Positions 1 through 11,430 are shown, numbered from the stretch's first letter. The stretch: 64,000 bases of DNA from Membranipora membranacea (GCA_914767715.1 OU612071.1:4402001-4466000); one strand, 5' to 3'. Numbers and translations are program-made. Notes: a model not told the origin generated them from the letters alone.

Positions 1-79
1 TCCTAGCAAAAAATGACAATAATGTGGTGTATAGCTCGAAGATTGGACATTTCAGAAAAGTTAGAAATCAGTCTTTAGG

Positions 80-260
80 ATAAATACATAATGAATTATG
101 ACCTATCAAATGTGGCTATGTCTGCATGACAAAACTCCACTGTAACTTATATATATTCTGAAATTGGCAGGTGGCCAGATTGATGAATTTCCCCCAGTGG
201 ATAAAAACCGCAGGCACTATAACGATCATTGAAGTGTCCCCTCTGCTTATCCTTACTCTG
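80..260. repeat. Dispersed repeat, inverted copy at 57.4 kb
   Basis: Read on the minus strand, this stretch matches 57420-57600 read on the plus strand, with shared segments such as 'ACACTTCAATGAT' and 'ATAGTGCCTGC'. The two copies are about 57 kb apart in opposite orientation and moderately diverged. No coding potential is evident. It lies directly upstream of a tRNA-derived SINE fragment and may be an independent transposon fragment. Confidence 0.6.
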
Positions 261-261
261 T

Positions 262-428
262 GATGCACATGTTGCAGGTCTAGGGTACGAATCCCACTGC
301 GGTCCATCACCTACTCGTGCATTGGTTGGCCCCTAGATGAGCCTCACCGATAAGGCACTAAAATTTCGCCGCCCATGCTTCGGGATGTGGCAAGTGATAA
401 GTCATATGATTTGAATCATCTTTTTTTG
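262..428 (+). mobile_element. tRNA-derived SINE fragment (3' part)
   Basis: The stretch contains a B-box-like 'GGGTACGAATCCCAC' followed by a tail shared with the fuller copy at 41382-41632: 'GGTTGGCCCC', 'CCCATGCTTCGGGATGTGGCA', then 'ATC' and a T run. The A-box half is missing, so the copy is 5'-truncated or interrupted by the repeat before it. A third, degraded copy lies at 47745-47925. Confidence 0.65.
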
Positions 429-601
429 ATCAAGACATAGTTAGGCTTGCCAACAAATCCGTGCAATGTTTGTTATGTTTGAATTCTGCGTTGTGTATCA
501 GTGTTCCCATACAGAAACACCATAAGAATATAAATAACAACAGGGAATACAATAATATCAAATATTTCATCATATTTTTGATATTTGATATTTTAAAGCA
601 G

Positions 602-1870
602 CTTGGTCGGTAATTCAGCGGATTACTGCGGGAGCCTTTCTTGTGGATTGGAATGACATTTGCAAGCTTCCAGTCGTCAGGAGCAGCGCCTGTAACAAGA
701 GAATATTAGTAGAGTAATGACAATGGTTTGTAGATAAAATTCGCCAGAAACTTCAGCGAGGCAGAAGAGAGTCCGTCAGGCCCCGCACCTTTAGTACGAT
801 CAAGTGATTGGAGTTGCTTCAGCACTCCTTTAGGCTCAATCTTAGTACATGAAGACTGTTGAGCAGTACAAGGGTTTGTGGGAGGCTGTCTACCATCATT
901 CTCAGTAAAGACAGAGCTGAAAGCAGATGCAAAACAATCAGCGATATCAGCAGCTGAGTCGGACAGGCAACAATCTAGCTTCTTGATTGTATTGCTGTTT
1001 CCACGCCTGTATGAAATGAACTTGAACAGGGGTTTACTGTCTCCATTCTTGAGCTTGCTACAAATATGGTTGTTTATAAATGCATTGTAATCACGGTTTA
1101 TGAGTTTATCACAGAGTTTAGATTGTTTAGACGCTTTTTCTCTGTTCTCGGCAGTATTGTGTAGCTTACTTGTTTTATGCCATCACTTCCTCCGATTTAC
1201 TTCCCTCTCTGTTGACTTGGACATCCAAGGGCTCGGGGTGGGCTTTCTCCTTTTGCTTTGGATGTTTTTAGAAGCGGATTTGAGAATACTGGATTTGAAG
1301 GTTTCCCAAACTGTGTTTACAGGGGCCTCAACTTTCACTTGCTGGCTAATTTCAGTTTCAATGTCATAGCAGTCAATCATTATCTCAGGGATTTTGGCCT
1401 TTTCGAAATTCCAAAATGGTGTAGTATTGTTGTTATTGATAGAGTGAGATATGGGATGCTCAAGGAATAGGTCAAACAAAAGCACATGGTGATCAGAACA
1501 ACTGGGCTCACTTATAGGGATGGAGAGGCCCAAGTTAGAGAGTACAAGGTCGATGGTGTTTCCATGTGTGTGTGTCGGAAAATCAACAAACTGTTCGAGG
1601 TCACTGGCTTCTACAAAATTCAGAAATGATTCATGCATATTTGGGTTCAGGCGTCTTTTGAGTTGACCTTTTGACCAATCAATGTCTGGTAGGTTGAAGT
1701 CACCTACAATCAGTTGATTACATGAGGTTTGGTTACGATGCCAGGTAAAGAAATCATCTATTGAATTGATAGCTGGTCTCCGATAGTACACTGTAAAAAA
1801 GAAAGAAAACCCACCAATACTAAGGTCAAGTGACAGGATTTCAGCTCTTTCTTCTGGTGTGATCTTATAG
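602..1870 (-). pseudogene. LINE ORF2 fragment: C-terminal half of endonuclease and start of RT
   Basis: The minus-strand frame resumes with 'VYKITPEERAEI' and 'TVYYRRPA', then the endonuclease signature 'LIVGDFNLPDIDW' (catalytic Asp and Asn) and the terminal 'CSDHHVLLFDL' (Ser-Asp-His). A stop near 1183 follows. The frame then continues as the usual linker ('FASAFSSVFTENDG') and the RT start ('PDDWKLANVIPIHKKG', 'NPLNYRPS'). It ends at about 602 before the catalytic YxDD motif. Confidence 0.85.
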
Positions 1871-2371
1871 ACAATTTTCTGAGCTCTGATTTAGGCCTCA
1901 ATTTGGAGTTGCCCTCTCTCCAGTTTGGTACTTTTAACCCACGACGCATAGTAAAAACGTACTGAAAAGAGGGTTATCTTGAAAACCGATTATAATAGGA
2001 TAAAAACTATTTTTGATTCAGAATCTGCAACATTGAAAACTCACATGGACATAGTTTTGGAAATAATTTTAGTATTTGGATAGTCAATTATAGCATTTTC
2101 AGCCTGTTTTGCGGACAATTTGGCAGAATATTTCATGAGTTTCGTAACTCAAATTAAGATTTATCAACATTCAAGCCTCCAATGACTTGGAAACCCTGTC
2201 TCACTGGGTTTTCAATGGTGCAGACTCTGAATCAAAAATCATTTTTATCCTAACATAAGTGGTTTTCAATATAACCCTCTTTCAGCAGGTTTTTCCTATG
2301 CGGCATGGGTTAAAAGTACCAAACTGGAGAAAGGACAACTCCGAATTGAGGCATAAATAAGAGCCCAGAAA
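1871..2371. mobile_element. Foldback (long inverted repeat) element inside the LINE
   Basis: The ends are inverted repeats of about 170-180 bp. The left arm begins 'GACAATTTTCTGAGCTC' and the reverse complement of the right end reads 'GACAGTTTTCTGGGCTC'. Both continue through 'CAGTTTGGTACTTTTAACCC' and 'TTTTGATTCAGA'. A TA dinucleotide flanks each end. No transposase is present, so it is a non-autonomous MITE or foldback element. It lies inside the LINE endonuclease frame, so it inserted after the LINE. The exact ends are uncertain by a few bases. Confidence 0.75.
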
Positions 2372-2636
2372 ACTGTCTATTGACCAGTATATTCGATGTT
2401 TCACAAACACCAATCAATACTCCCCCACCACGACCAGAAGTGTTCACACGATCAAGCCTGTAAAGGGTATAATTATCACAAATTTCTTTATCTAAAATGC
2501 TACCAATTAGTTTAGTTTCTGTGAGAGCAAATAGGTCAGGTTTGTGATGGTCAAGAATTAACTCTAGTTGGTGCCTTTTCCCACTTATGCCTTTGCAGTT
2601 CCAGACCAATATACTGACAGGATGCTTAGTATCCAT
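2372..2636 (-). pseudogene. LINE ORF2 fragment: N-terminal half of AP endonuclease
   Basis: The frame starts at an ATG at 2636 and carries 'ILVWNCKGISGKRHQLELIL', 'PDLFALTETKL' and 'GRGGGVLIGV'. These are the first landmarks of the exonuclease-endonuclease-phosphatase fold used by LINEs to nick target DNA: the Asn-containing first strand, the catalytic Glu of the TET/K motif, and the GGGV loop. The frame is cut at about residue 88 by the foldback element at 1871-2371 and resumes beyond it. Confidence 0.8.
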
Positions 2637-2763
2637 CGTGCTTGTTAAAGTTAGACCTGTAAGAGAGAGTACAAAACTAGTTGGGTGTTCCCTAGATGAG
2701 GACTGGTCTATGTTGACAGAACAGTCAAGAGCCTCACCACTTTCATCTACAACAATCCATGCT

Positions 2764-2992
2764 TCAGTGCCTCTCTGAACACTGGAGCTGGCCACTGCGT
2801 AACCTGTATTTGTTGTCTTTGAACATATCTGAGAGGTTGTTTCGTATACAACGAAGTTTGTACTCCTTCTCTTGCTCTTCTTTTGTTAGATCGGGGGTTG
2901 CAAACATCCGGTCTCGGTCACTCCACCTATGAAATTGGATTTTCACCGGCCGTGGTTTGTTCTGTGGTCTGTTGAATTTCTGTACACCTATA
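2764..2992 (-). pseudogene. LINE ORF1 C-terminal fragment
   Basis: The frame on the minus strand encodes 'KPRPVKIQFHRWSDRDRMF', which resembles the conserved start of the C-terminal domain of LINE ORF1 RNA-binding proteins (PRP...KF.R..DR). It is followed by a charged segment ending in '...DMFKDNKYRLRSGQ'. The frame is lost upstream of about 2992, as expected from 5' truncation. In the intact element this protein would coat LINE RNA. The family assignment is by motif only. Confidence 0.55.
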
Positions 2993-3432
2993 TATAGTCA
3001 CGATCAAGTTTATATGTAATGGTTTCTGTAATCGTAGGCTATTGATGGTCCGAGCAGTAATTGAGGAAATGAATCGATCAGTGTATGTGCTAGGATTGGA
3101 CTCCACCACATCAGTCAGCGGCATGAGTGCAGCCACAAGACACGTTTGTAATCAAAGTATAATGGAAGCAATGTTTGCGATATCAATTCATCACTGTTGA
3201 TATAATCATTTTCATATTCTGTTATTGTTTGTGTTGTCAAGGATGTTTTTTGCTGGCTTTAAACTTGGAAATATAATCAATCGAGGTAAAATAATAATAA
3301 ACAACAATAAATACACTTTATTGCTTTATTAGCACTTCAGTTTGTGGTTGCTAACCAGCTATTCAAACATAATCGAGCATCAACAATAAAAGTTGCTTAT
3401 CTCGTTGTTATGATAAAAATTTATGTCAATAT
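2993..3432. other. Intergenic, nothing recognised
   Basis: AT-rich sequence between the LINE remnant and the hairpin pair. I see no gene, RNA or repeat here. Confidence 0.5.
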
Positions 3433-3515
3433 AAGTACTAAGCGAAACGGTTTGAACAAAAAAGTCACCTATAACATCACACCGTGTTTGTTCAAACTGT
3501 TTGCTTTGTACTTAC
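3433..3515. repeat. Hairpin 1 (28-29 nt imperfect arms)
   Basis: The left arm, about 3433-3461, runs from 'TAAGTACT' to 'GGTTTGAACAAA'. The right arm, 3488-3515, is 'TTTGTTCAAACTGTTTGCT' followed by 'TTGTACTTA'. They pair with few mismatches around a 26-nt loop. A second hairpin begins 4 nt later. The pair could be an inverted-repeat transposon remnant or a small-RNA hairpin. Confidence 0.6.
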
Positions 3516-3518
3516 ATT

Positions 3519-3587
3519 GCAAATTTTGAGAGCTTTGTATTTGTGAAGCCTGGCGGGCTTGACAAATACAAAGCTCTCAAAATTTGC
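3519..3587. repeat. Hairpin 2 (perfect 26 nt arms)
   Basis: The left arm at 3519-3544 and the right arm at 3562-3587 are exact reverse complements, each containing 'ACAAAGCTCTCAAAATTTGC' in one orientation. After one G/G mismatch the stem continues with AAGCC/GGCTT around a 5-nt loop TGGCG. The perfect pairing suggests a recent inverted duplication or a small-RNA precursor-like hairpin. Confidence 0.75.
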
Positions 3588-4409
3588 TCAATAATGCCTC
3601 ATAATAACAATAATGATTCATGTATTATACTTTATAGATTGTATCATGTCGGAGCTTGTAAGACCTTGAATGCTAGGTCTTATGAAGTTTTTGTAGACCC
3701 TGTGAGTGGCAGTGAGACATTATTTATAACCGATGGTAAATGAAAGCCATAAATTCAGTCATTTAAAGCTAACATAGTGTATTGAGCTTTTAAAGCTACC
3801 GAAAAACCGAAGCAAAATAATATAGTCTGGCAATATAGTCCCTAGAACTTTCATGTCAAAATATGTATGTAGTGTTAGGAAAATTGCAATCATGTACTGT
3901 GCAAGCACAAGCTCTCTACTATTGGTATTGGTCTTCTGACAATGAAAATAAAACTTCTTTATGTATATGCAAAAGAAATACATACATACATAAAAATATA
4001 GGAAATCAGTGGCTTTGGCATTTGGGCATCTGGCTTGTAAAGTGCTTATCCATAAACTCCTCATAGATTGGCAAGGGGGGGGGGAATCCTAATATAATAC
4101 ATAACATGTTTAACTCAGGTGTGCTATGAACCCATTCAGTGTATAAATATTTGATAGCAATTGTAGACCTATCTAACCCTATTTTGCCATATACAAGTAA
4201 ATTGCATGCAATCTCAGTGAAACAATATAGAATCGAATTCTTGTATTGTTAAGTCTTTGCAATGAATGAAACCAAGATTGGCAGCTTATGAATTTTACAT
4301 TGTTATTCATGCTGCCTAGCAACATTGCTTGTACAGCAAATTGGAACTTGGCAAGTGATGTATTCTACAGTTGGATTACTAACTGCCTGCACTTCGAGAA
4401 TATTCTACA
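3588..4409. other. Intergenic, upstream region of coiled-coil gene A
   Basis: No gene is seen. A G run of about 10 occurs near 4075. The promoter of gene A must lie here, but I see no clear TATA box. It is not obviously similar to the shared upstream block of genes C and D. Confidence 0.4.
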
Positions 4410-7400
4410 ATGGCACGTTTTCGGACAATAGCTTCCAGTATATGCGTGATAGGCATTTTTCTTATACTGGGCATTTCATGTCTTGACGAGAAAGAAGACA
4501 AGGATTATGGGATCTCAGAACTATCCAATGTCCCTATTACTTATTTTGGATTCAATACCGACACTCTGGTATACACAGCAGTGTTATCCATAGCAGTATG
4601 GGTTCTGGTGAGTCAATTGGAGAGAAATAAGGCACACAACGAGATAGCTCTCATTCGGCAAGTGCATACAGAGAAAAATGACAAATATGAGAAGGAAAAA
4701 GAAGAGCAAAGTAAGAAATACGAGAACCTTCTTTCATTACAAAGGGATGCGCAAAATTCTCTTCAAAAACTGCAGAATGAAAAGGATGGGGATTCAAGGC
4801 GATTAACAGATGAGCTTGAGAAATTACGTACTCATTATACTAAAGAAAGAGAAAGCACACAAAAGGGATATGAGGCAAAACTTGAACAACTTCGTCATGA
4901 AAATGAGCGTAAAACCGAAACGCACAGCCAGGGCCACAGTAAGGAAGTTGATCATCTGCGGAGCGAGACAACAAAAGTCCGCAAAGAATATGAGGCTAAA
5001 GTTTCGCGAATGCTGAAAGAGCATGATGATAAACGAGACAGATTACGAGACGCACATGAGTTGGAACGAAAATCGCAGGAGGATAAAATGCAGAGGCTTC
5101 GTGATAGTCAAGTAGCTGAGGTCGAAAAACTTATGAAGAGTCACAAAACAGCAGTTGAGAAACTGAGTGCGAGTCATCGAACAAGCCTATCTGAACTCAA
5201 AAGTGAACATTTGTCGTCGATTGAGAATGTTAAGGATGACTTTGAAAACAGAATACAGAAATTATCCAATGAACATGAGAGGACTGTAGCGAAGCTCGAG
5301 GGAGAACTTACATCTTTAACTCACAAGCTGGAAAGCCAAGTTGAGAAAAGTGGAACGACCGTTGCAACTCTTACCAAGGACTACGAGGCGAAAATGACAA
5401 TAGTGCATCAACAAAGACAAAAAGATATGGATAACCTTGAACAGAAGCATCGTGCACACTGTGCTCAGCTGACAGAACAAATGGAGAATTTTCAGGACAA
5501 TATCAGAAATAATCGTGATGACACTATTGAGATGATACGTCAATATCATAAAACTGAAATTGAGAGAATGCTTCGGGATCATATATCAAGACAAAATGAA
5601 GGAAGGACAATTTCAAGAGAAATGATTGAGATGCAGAAGCAGGAGAAGACTGATGCTGAAAATCGTCACAAGGAGCAACTGAAAAAACTGAGTGATGATA
5701 ACGAAAGATTACATAAAGATCACAAACTAGAAGTAGAGTCCCTCAATGATAGACACGAATCAAATATGAGGGAGCGTGCGAGATCACATAAAGAAAACCA
5801 GGAGTTAACTTTACACGTAGCAGCCCAAATGCACCAACAAAACTCGGGAAACTTGATGACCGTCATTTCAGACAACAATAGAGCTCATCTTCAGGCACAA
5901 AGGGACACTCTCAAATCACACGCCTTCGATAAAACACTAACAGCCGAAAATGAACACAAAAGACTTGCACTACAACAGCAATCAACAATGAAGGTAAATT
6001 CTTTTGTCATAATTGACGATTTTGTATGTTTATTTCTAATTTTTAGTTTTAATTATCAATTCAGATTTAGTCTTTGAGTCAACACTGGTCATGTTTCCTG
6101 ATCCCCGCTCATAAAAATTGCATATAGTATCAAGGGCTTTCACAGTTTTGATAAAACCCCTTCCAGGCAATCGGTTGATGTTAATATAATAAGACGATTT
6201 ATAGTTGGCTGATATAATTGCAATGATGAATCCTACATTTTGTATCACGTTTAGAGGTAAAATCCTCCTTGCAGTCCACTGTAATCTTGACAGATTGAGA
6301 GCAAATACGTTTTATGACTTGCATACTGGCAAATCTATATATACTGTGTTACATAGCTTCATTTTGTTTTTAATGCAGCCTCAGACCAAATTATTAGTCT
6401 CCATAGAAATATCCATTGTTTACACCAGTGCTATATAGTGGATGCCAAACTCTTGTTGGAAAGTTGTCCACTATTGTTACAGTGACAGACAATTCAAGAC
6501 CTAACCCTCCACAGTCTCCATATGCAGTGATTATGCACCAGATATAATTGCAGTGATCAAGTGATCTTTGCAATTATATTTCAGTTTCTAAATAAAATTG
6601 AAACGGTGCCTTTTATACCAGTGTAATTTGGACACACAAAACGCCCTTGAATTTACAGTAATGAATTCTCATTATGAGCAGGATTTATGTGAGCAATTGA
6701 GACAATATAACAATGTAAAAAGGGTAACGCAGTGTACAGACATTGTAAAAGGCAGAGTACACTTATAGAGTATGAAGGATAACAGTGCATTTGTATTTCA
6801 AGGGAACCTAAGAATTCATTTCCGACCAATTGAGATACTGAACTCAAGTGGGTTTGATCAAGCAAATTTTCAACCATGTAGTGTTTGTTACAATTTTTGT
6901 AGGCTATCGAAGCAGCCCAAGGAAGCAAAGACAGCAGCTGGACTTTTGGACTCCATTGGGACTAATAAATGAACTAAAAACAAAGGAGTTACTGCATACT
7001 ATGCTCAAGCAAAATTTGGTTTTCTGGTCAATAACTCTAAAGCATGCAGAGGTGGTAATCTTCTCTCTCATTCTCGCATTCTTTCTGCTGGAATCTATCA
7101 GGATATAGTAACCACAAACTATCCTATTTCTACTTTGTCTTTGTTTGATATGTATAAGCATTTAAAAAATGAATATGTCTAATGAGTATATCACATTAGT
7201 TGTAATCTAATGCACATATTTGCGATCTTACAGTAAAGATTTTTGCTAAATATTTGATGCACCTTACTTTCCCTAACCCCGAATATATAACACACACGCA
7301 TATATGCATCATAATTCTATCGCTTGTTCGATGACCTGCCTGACTGTATCCAGTCAAAGGTTGCCAAGAGATCAATTATTGTACAATACTCAGTTTATGA

Positions 7401-8637
7401 TAGGTTATGAAAACTTTCTTTGATCTCTATCTGATACTTGATTGAAATGCTAACAACCTGTCATTCAGCTATTGTTGTTGTATTGTTTTGTAGGCTGTGA
7501 ATATTAGTGGGAATTGATCAAAGGGATACAAGCAAAATTGATTGATTTATTTGTATGGGCTTTGCTTACGGCCAGCAAAGCACGACTTTTGTTGTCACTT
7601 TCTTATAAAAAAACATTCCAATACGGTTGACACTACAAAAGTCACAAGCTGTTGGCTGATTGAAATGACAAATTAAAATTTTCAATAACTTTGCAGACTT
7701 TCTTTGTTATTAGGAGAAAGATGCGGAGTATAAATGCTACCAATGAGCGCACTCTCTTGTATTTGAATACAAAACTAGTGCCACTCATAAAGGTCAAGGT
7801 AGACAGTATGATTCTTCTTAATGACTGTAAAAATTCAGATTTACTGTAGCTTCGTCATTCTATTAAAAACTTAAGCCTCAGACCCTTATGTTTTGTCTTA
7901 AGCGATGACCTCTCCAACATGCTCAAACTTATGGTTAGTAAATCATTATTTAGAGCATGTCAGGTTGGGTAAGCCTGAACTAACATTGATTAAAGAGTAT
8001 TGTTATAGTGATTTGACATGGCTCAATTCACAATGTATGGTTTCGCCTGCTCAATTGCAATGAGACTGTGCTTTAATTGTTTTTGGAAAATGAGATGATA
8101 TCAGTTGCAGGTAATGTACAGTTTGACCGACCAATGTATCCATAACAGCATAATAACAAAGGTTATTTTGCACAATATGAATATTAACTTAATGACATGT
8201 GATATGTGCAATTATATACTATCAAAGGTTGGCAGGCAACTCAGTATTTTTTAATTCTGATACCATGCTAGATATGTAATAATATTGTTGAAAGTCCCCT
8301 TCATTTTGGCTTTATACAAGATTGCAATGTTTAAACTATTGACCTCTGACGCTTGGTTTAGGTACTTTAAGGCACTCTTATCAACTGAGCTAATTCGTGC
8401 TCTTGAGTTTGGATGGTTGAATGTTTTTTTATCCATCGCATTTCATTTTTAGAGTCCGAGTCAGATATCATTCAACTGTTTGCCCACAAATATTTTGAGA
8501 CTGTTTTATTTTTGTTGCAGGAACTTCGAGACAAGCATGAACAAAACAAAAGTGTCGGAATCATATTTATAGAATTTTTCACAGGGAAAGAGAACCCAGC
8601 TACTGATAAACTTTTGCAAATAGAATCGGACAAGTAG
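4410..8637 (+). CDS. Coiled-coil gene A: signal peptide, one membrane helix, hendecad rod
   Basis: I do not recognise a named family. The model is exon 1 at 4410-5993 (528 codons, donor AAG|GTAAAT) joined in phase 0 to a last exon at 8521-8637 (acceptor TTGTTGCAG), about 566 residues. Residues 1-24 look like a signal peptide (hydrophobic core 'ICVIGIFLILG'). Residues 52-69 are a membrane helix ('LVYTAVLSIAVWVLVSQL'), and the rest is highly charged helix. Residues ~230-300 run in 11-residue steps such as 'VEKLMKSHKTA', 'VEKLSASHRTS' and 'LSELKSEHLSS', with His near position 8. The last exon has 'FTGKENPATDKLLQIESDK' and is shared with genes C and D. Further exons in the 2.5-kb intron are possible: a TAG acceptor at 6902 opens a 20-codon frame ending in TAA that could be an alternative end. 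The role is inferred only as a membrane-anchored rod. Confidence 0.75.
6000..8326. other. Intron of gene A, nothing else recognised
   Basis: AT-rich with no convincing coding exon other than the weak alternative at 6903-6965. Its 3' end holds a tRNA-like sequence (8327-8402) that is also found in the last introns of genes C and D. Confidence 0.4.
8327..8402 (-). repeat. tRNA-like sequence in last intron of gene A
   Basis: The minus strand reads 'ATTAGCTCAGTTGATAAGAG' (A-box) and, further on, a degenerate B-box 'GTCAATAGTTTAAAC'. Equivalent copies lie at 21286-21355 and 34338-34410, at the same distance before the last exon. They duplicated with the genes rather than inserting independently. 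It is not a functional tRNA, because the B-box and stems are degenerate. Confidence 0.6.
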
Positions 8638-9600
8638 TGAGACACTACCACACTCCATTTGGCGGCCATGCTATTCCATAATATAGAAAGAGAACCCAGC
8701 TACCAAACTTCGCTTGGAACTTGAAAATTGTAATGATGATGAATATTTCTAGCGGTGATTCCTGCACTTCATTCGATGTTGTCAATTGCTTACTCGTCGT
8801 AATGCAACCCTCAGATAAAACCTATTTTAATTTATCCCTTAATTTTTTAATTGACATTCTTTCCGCAAACACAATATATAGTGCTTAATCATCTGATATT
8901 TGGTGATCGCTTTTTAAATTCTATGTATGAGATGCCTTTGAAAGGACCCCCTACAAAATGGCCTATATGTACAGTATCAAAAATATTTTAGTTAGTTGCC
9001 TGCTGGTTCTTATCTATAATTTCGAGGACCTGAACTTTCTTGAGCTGCATTATAACCTTATCCACACAGGGGAGGTCAAACCTATTTTAATTTATCTCTC
9101 AATTTTGGATTGACATTCTTTAGCAAACACACCACATAGTACTTTCATCTGATATTTGAATGATTGCTTTGAAATTCCATTAAATGCTACTTGATCATGA
9201 GAGTGAAGTGCTAGTCAATATGATTATCAGCAGCTGGTTGCTATCCACTAACTAATAATAAAATGTTGACCATGCCTCCACTAAGGGTGATAATATCACT
9301 TATATTCTGTTGTTTGATGCTAATACTGAACAAATTATTTTGATAGCAGTTGATCAATTATTGGACTCTGCAATTCCTACTGCATAGATTTTGATGAAGG
9401 ATTTTCATAATGTAATTTACTGCATAATCATGGCCGTTGCTGCCTTTAATTTTGGCAGTGTCAATATCATTAATTGACCTAGCACTACGCAGTACTGCTG
9501 GTTGGGTAGACCTAAGTTAAAATACATTGATGCTCAAATCATACTGAGGACAAAATTGAAATAATAGTGAACACTTTTTGTTTACAGTGATCGCATATAA
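8638..9600. repeat. Segmental duplication: 3' flank of gene A, paralogous to 21590-22800
   Basis: Downstream of the stop codon the sequence aligns with the 3' flank of gene C: 'CACTTCATTCGATGTTGTC', 'AAAGGACCCCCTACAAAATGG' and 'ACACAGGGGAGGTCAAACC' occur in both. At 8884 the sequence GTGCTTAATCATC is the empty site of the TTAA element present at 21842-22358. A shorter match continues after gene D. The first part is presumably the 3' UTR. Confidence 0.8.
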
Positions 9601-9899
9601 CTGAATCCATAAAGTTTTGTTTTGCCCGATATTAAAGGGTGCATTCAAGAGCAAGCGGCATATAACGAATCAAAGAGTGTTGTACACAGTATGATAATTC
9701 GACTTGCCCAATTAAGCTAAATGATCTGTAACCTGTGCGAATATGTATGGACAAATGTTGCCAGGCATCAAACTATTTTATTATTCCGACAGCACATTAA
9801 ATTTATAATAACATTGTGAAACCAAAAGATCTTTATCTGATACTAATTAAAACATACCAGGCCTGCCAGTTACATTTGTATTAAAACTGGTAGGGGGTT

Positions 9900-11430
9900 A
9901 AACTTGAACATTCTTATGGTTGTTTGTCTTCACTTGATTAAACCACAAAGAAAATTGGTCGGCCGAAGTATTTCAGCTATAAATTTGTCATGAAGCTGTA
10001 GGGGGTATTTCATTTCGGAACATTGGGAATATTGTCTACACTTGAACAAAGGCTGCAGGCAGAATATGATTAGTTTATTTTCATAACTTTTGGTTGTGAA
10101 TTTCAGTATGATTTCGTTTGAAAAAGCAAAACAATGGTACATTTTTGAGAATGTCTAGACCACAAAAAGTACATGTGAGTAGTTTGTTATTTTACCTAAT
10201 CGCTTGATTGATAAACAAAAAGGTAGAGTAGTGTTCGATGTCTTTTCTAACTAATTCAGAATAAAGCCAACTTTCTTAAGTGCAGCCTTTCCTCTCCTCT
10301 GCGATAAGTATTTCGAATCGCTCACTTGTTTTTGAACAGTGCCCTTCCAAAAAGGTCGTTAATATTGAGGCAAGGTTGAGTAACCCTTGTGTTCCAAACA
10401 TTGTCTCATATCATTAAGATCAGGAATGGCAATAGGCCCTACAAATTATTTAAATTTGTACCAGATCAATCTAACCTGTTAATCAAAATTATGTCAATCG
10501 GGAAATTTCAACAAGATAACACAGCCAATTAGTGACCAACTAGGCTGCTAGCAGCGCACAAACCAGTTTATGTTCATAAACCATAACATGCATAACACCA
10601 TACAACATACATCTCGGTCTGGTATGCTCTTGCAGACTGTTACGATCAAAGTCGCCTGATTCTTGGAGTGTGGTGATCTGCTCTCCATTGGCCAGAATGA
10701 AATGTTCCGAAAGCGCAGATGAGGATCTGATGTTTTCAAAACTAATGGATGAAGGAATGTGTGCGTCGGGATTTTGTTTCAGGGTAACAATGTCCCTTCA
10801 TACTCACACTGAATGCAATTCAATTAAATACATTACAAAACCTCTTTTATAAAGGAGTCATATGTTTAGACTTGATTGTACTGCCTGACCTCGCTTAACC
10901 AGTTATATATAACATTAATCAAAATCATACTAACGTATTTAATGGCGGAAGCTAACTTGGACACAAAAAATAGCTTACTTCTCAGAGAAACTTAGAAATA
11001 ACAAACTTCATCTCACATGCCAGCGCAAATCCTTTTCATCTCTATGCTAATGTTTTTTTGAGATTATTATCAGTTGTTTACTGCACATTATACAAAAGCT
11101 ATATTGTTCAATGTTTAATTCATCCCAAGTACACAATGAATATATTTCTCTTCCAACAACTTTGTGTGCAGCAAGCTAAAAAGGCACAAAAAAGTCAATT
11201 AGAAAGTCAATCAGAAATATTCCAAACTTAGCCTCTATTGCCGCACACAGTTAATTTTGACAGCAGGTGCAAAATGAGTATAAGCCCTTGGTGCAGCTAT
11301 TTGCCCTTCATTTCCTACATAACTATTAGCAGGCAGCAGTGCCATCCGTATCAGGTCAATTTGATGGAGTTACACCAGTGCACCTACTAATGGCCAATGC
11401 ATGTAATTAATCCGTGCGATGCTTACTCTG
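9900..11430. repeat. Segmental duplication block, paralogous to 23975-25430
   Basis: Landmarks shared in the same order with 23975-25430 include 'TTGATTAAACCAC', 'TAGGGGGTATTTCATTT', 'AAGTGCAGCCTTTCCTCT', 'GGTCTGG..TGC..GCAGACTG' and 'CATACTCACACTGAATGCAA' (diverged in the second copy). The motif 'GTAGGGGGTA...ACACTTGAACAAAGGCTG' is itself repeated several times. No gene is evident. This is part of the duplicated unit downstream of gene A. Confidence 0.7.

Larger units (their letters stand above)
602..2992 (-). mobile_element. Degenerate LINE (non-LTR retrotransposon), truncated at both ends
   Basis: Read on the minus strand, the order is the end of ORF1 (about 2992-2764), then ORF2 with an AP endonuclease (from about 2636), an interrupting foldback element (1871-2371), the rest of the endonuclease, a linker, and the first part of the reverse transcriptase. 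The coding match stops at about 602, in the RT N-terminus ('DDWKLANVIPIHKKG'). RT core motifs, the 3' UTR and a tail are absent. An in-frame stop lies near 1183. Retrotransposition usually leaves 5' truncations, so loss of the 3' half implies a later deletion or rearrangement. The copy is dead. The architecture resembles CR1/L2-like or L1-like LINEs, and I cannot fix the clade. Confidence 0.85.

Noticed and set aside
1100-1470. Plus-strand frames over the LINE
   Set aside because: They are antisense shadows of the endonuclease/RT frame on the minus strand.
6903-6965. Extra exon of gene A beginning A-I-E-A-A-Q
   Set aside because: It has a usable TAG acceptor and correct phase, but ends in a stop after 20 codons and has no match in C or D apart from the short IEAAQ string. 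Kept only as a possible alternative end.
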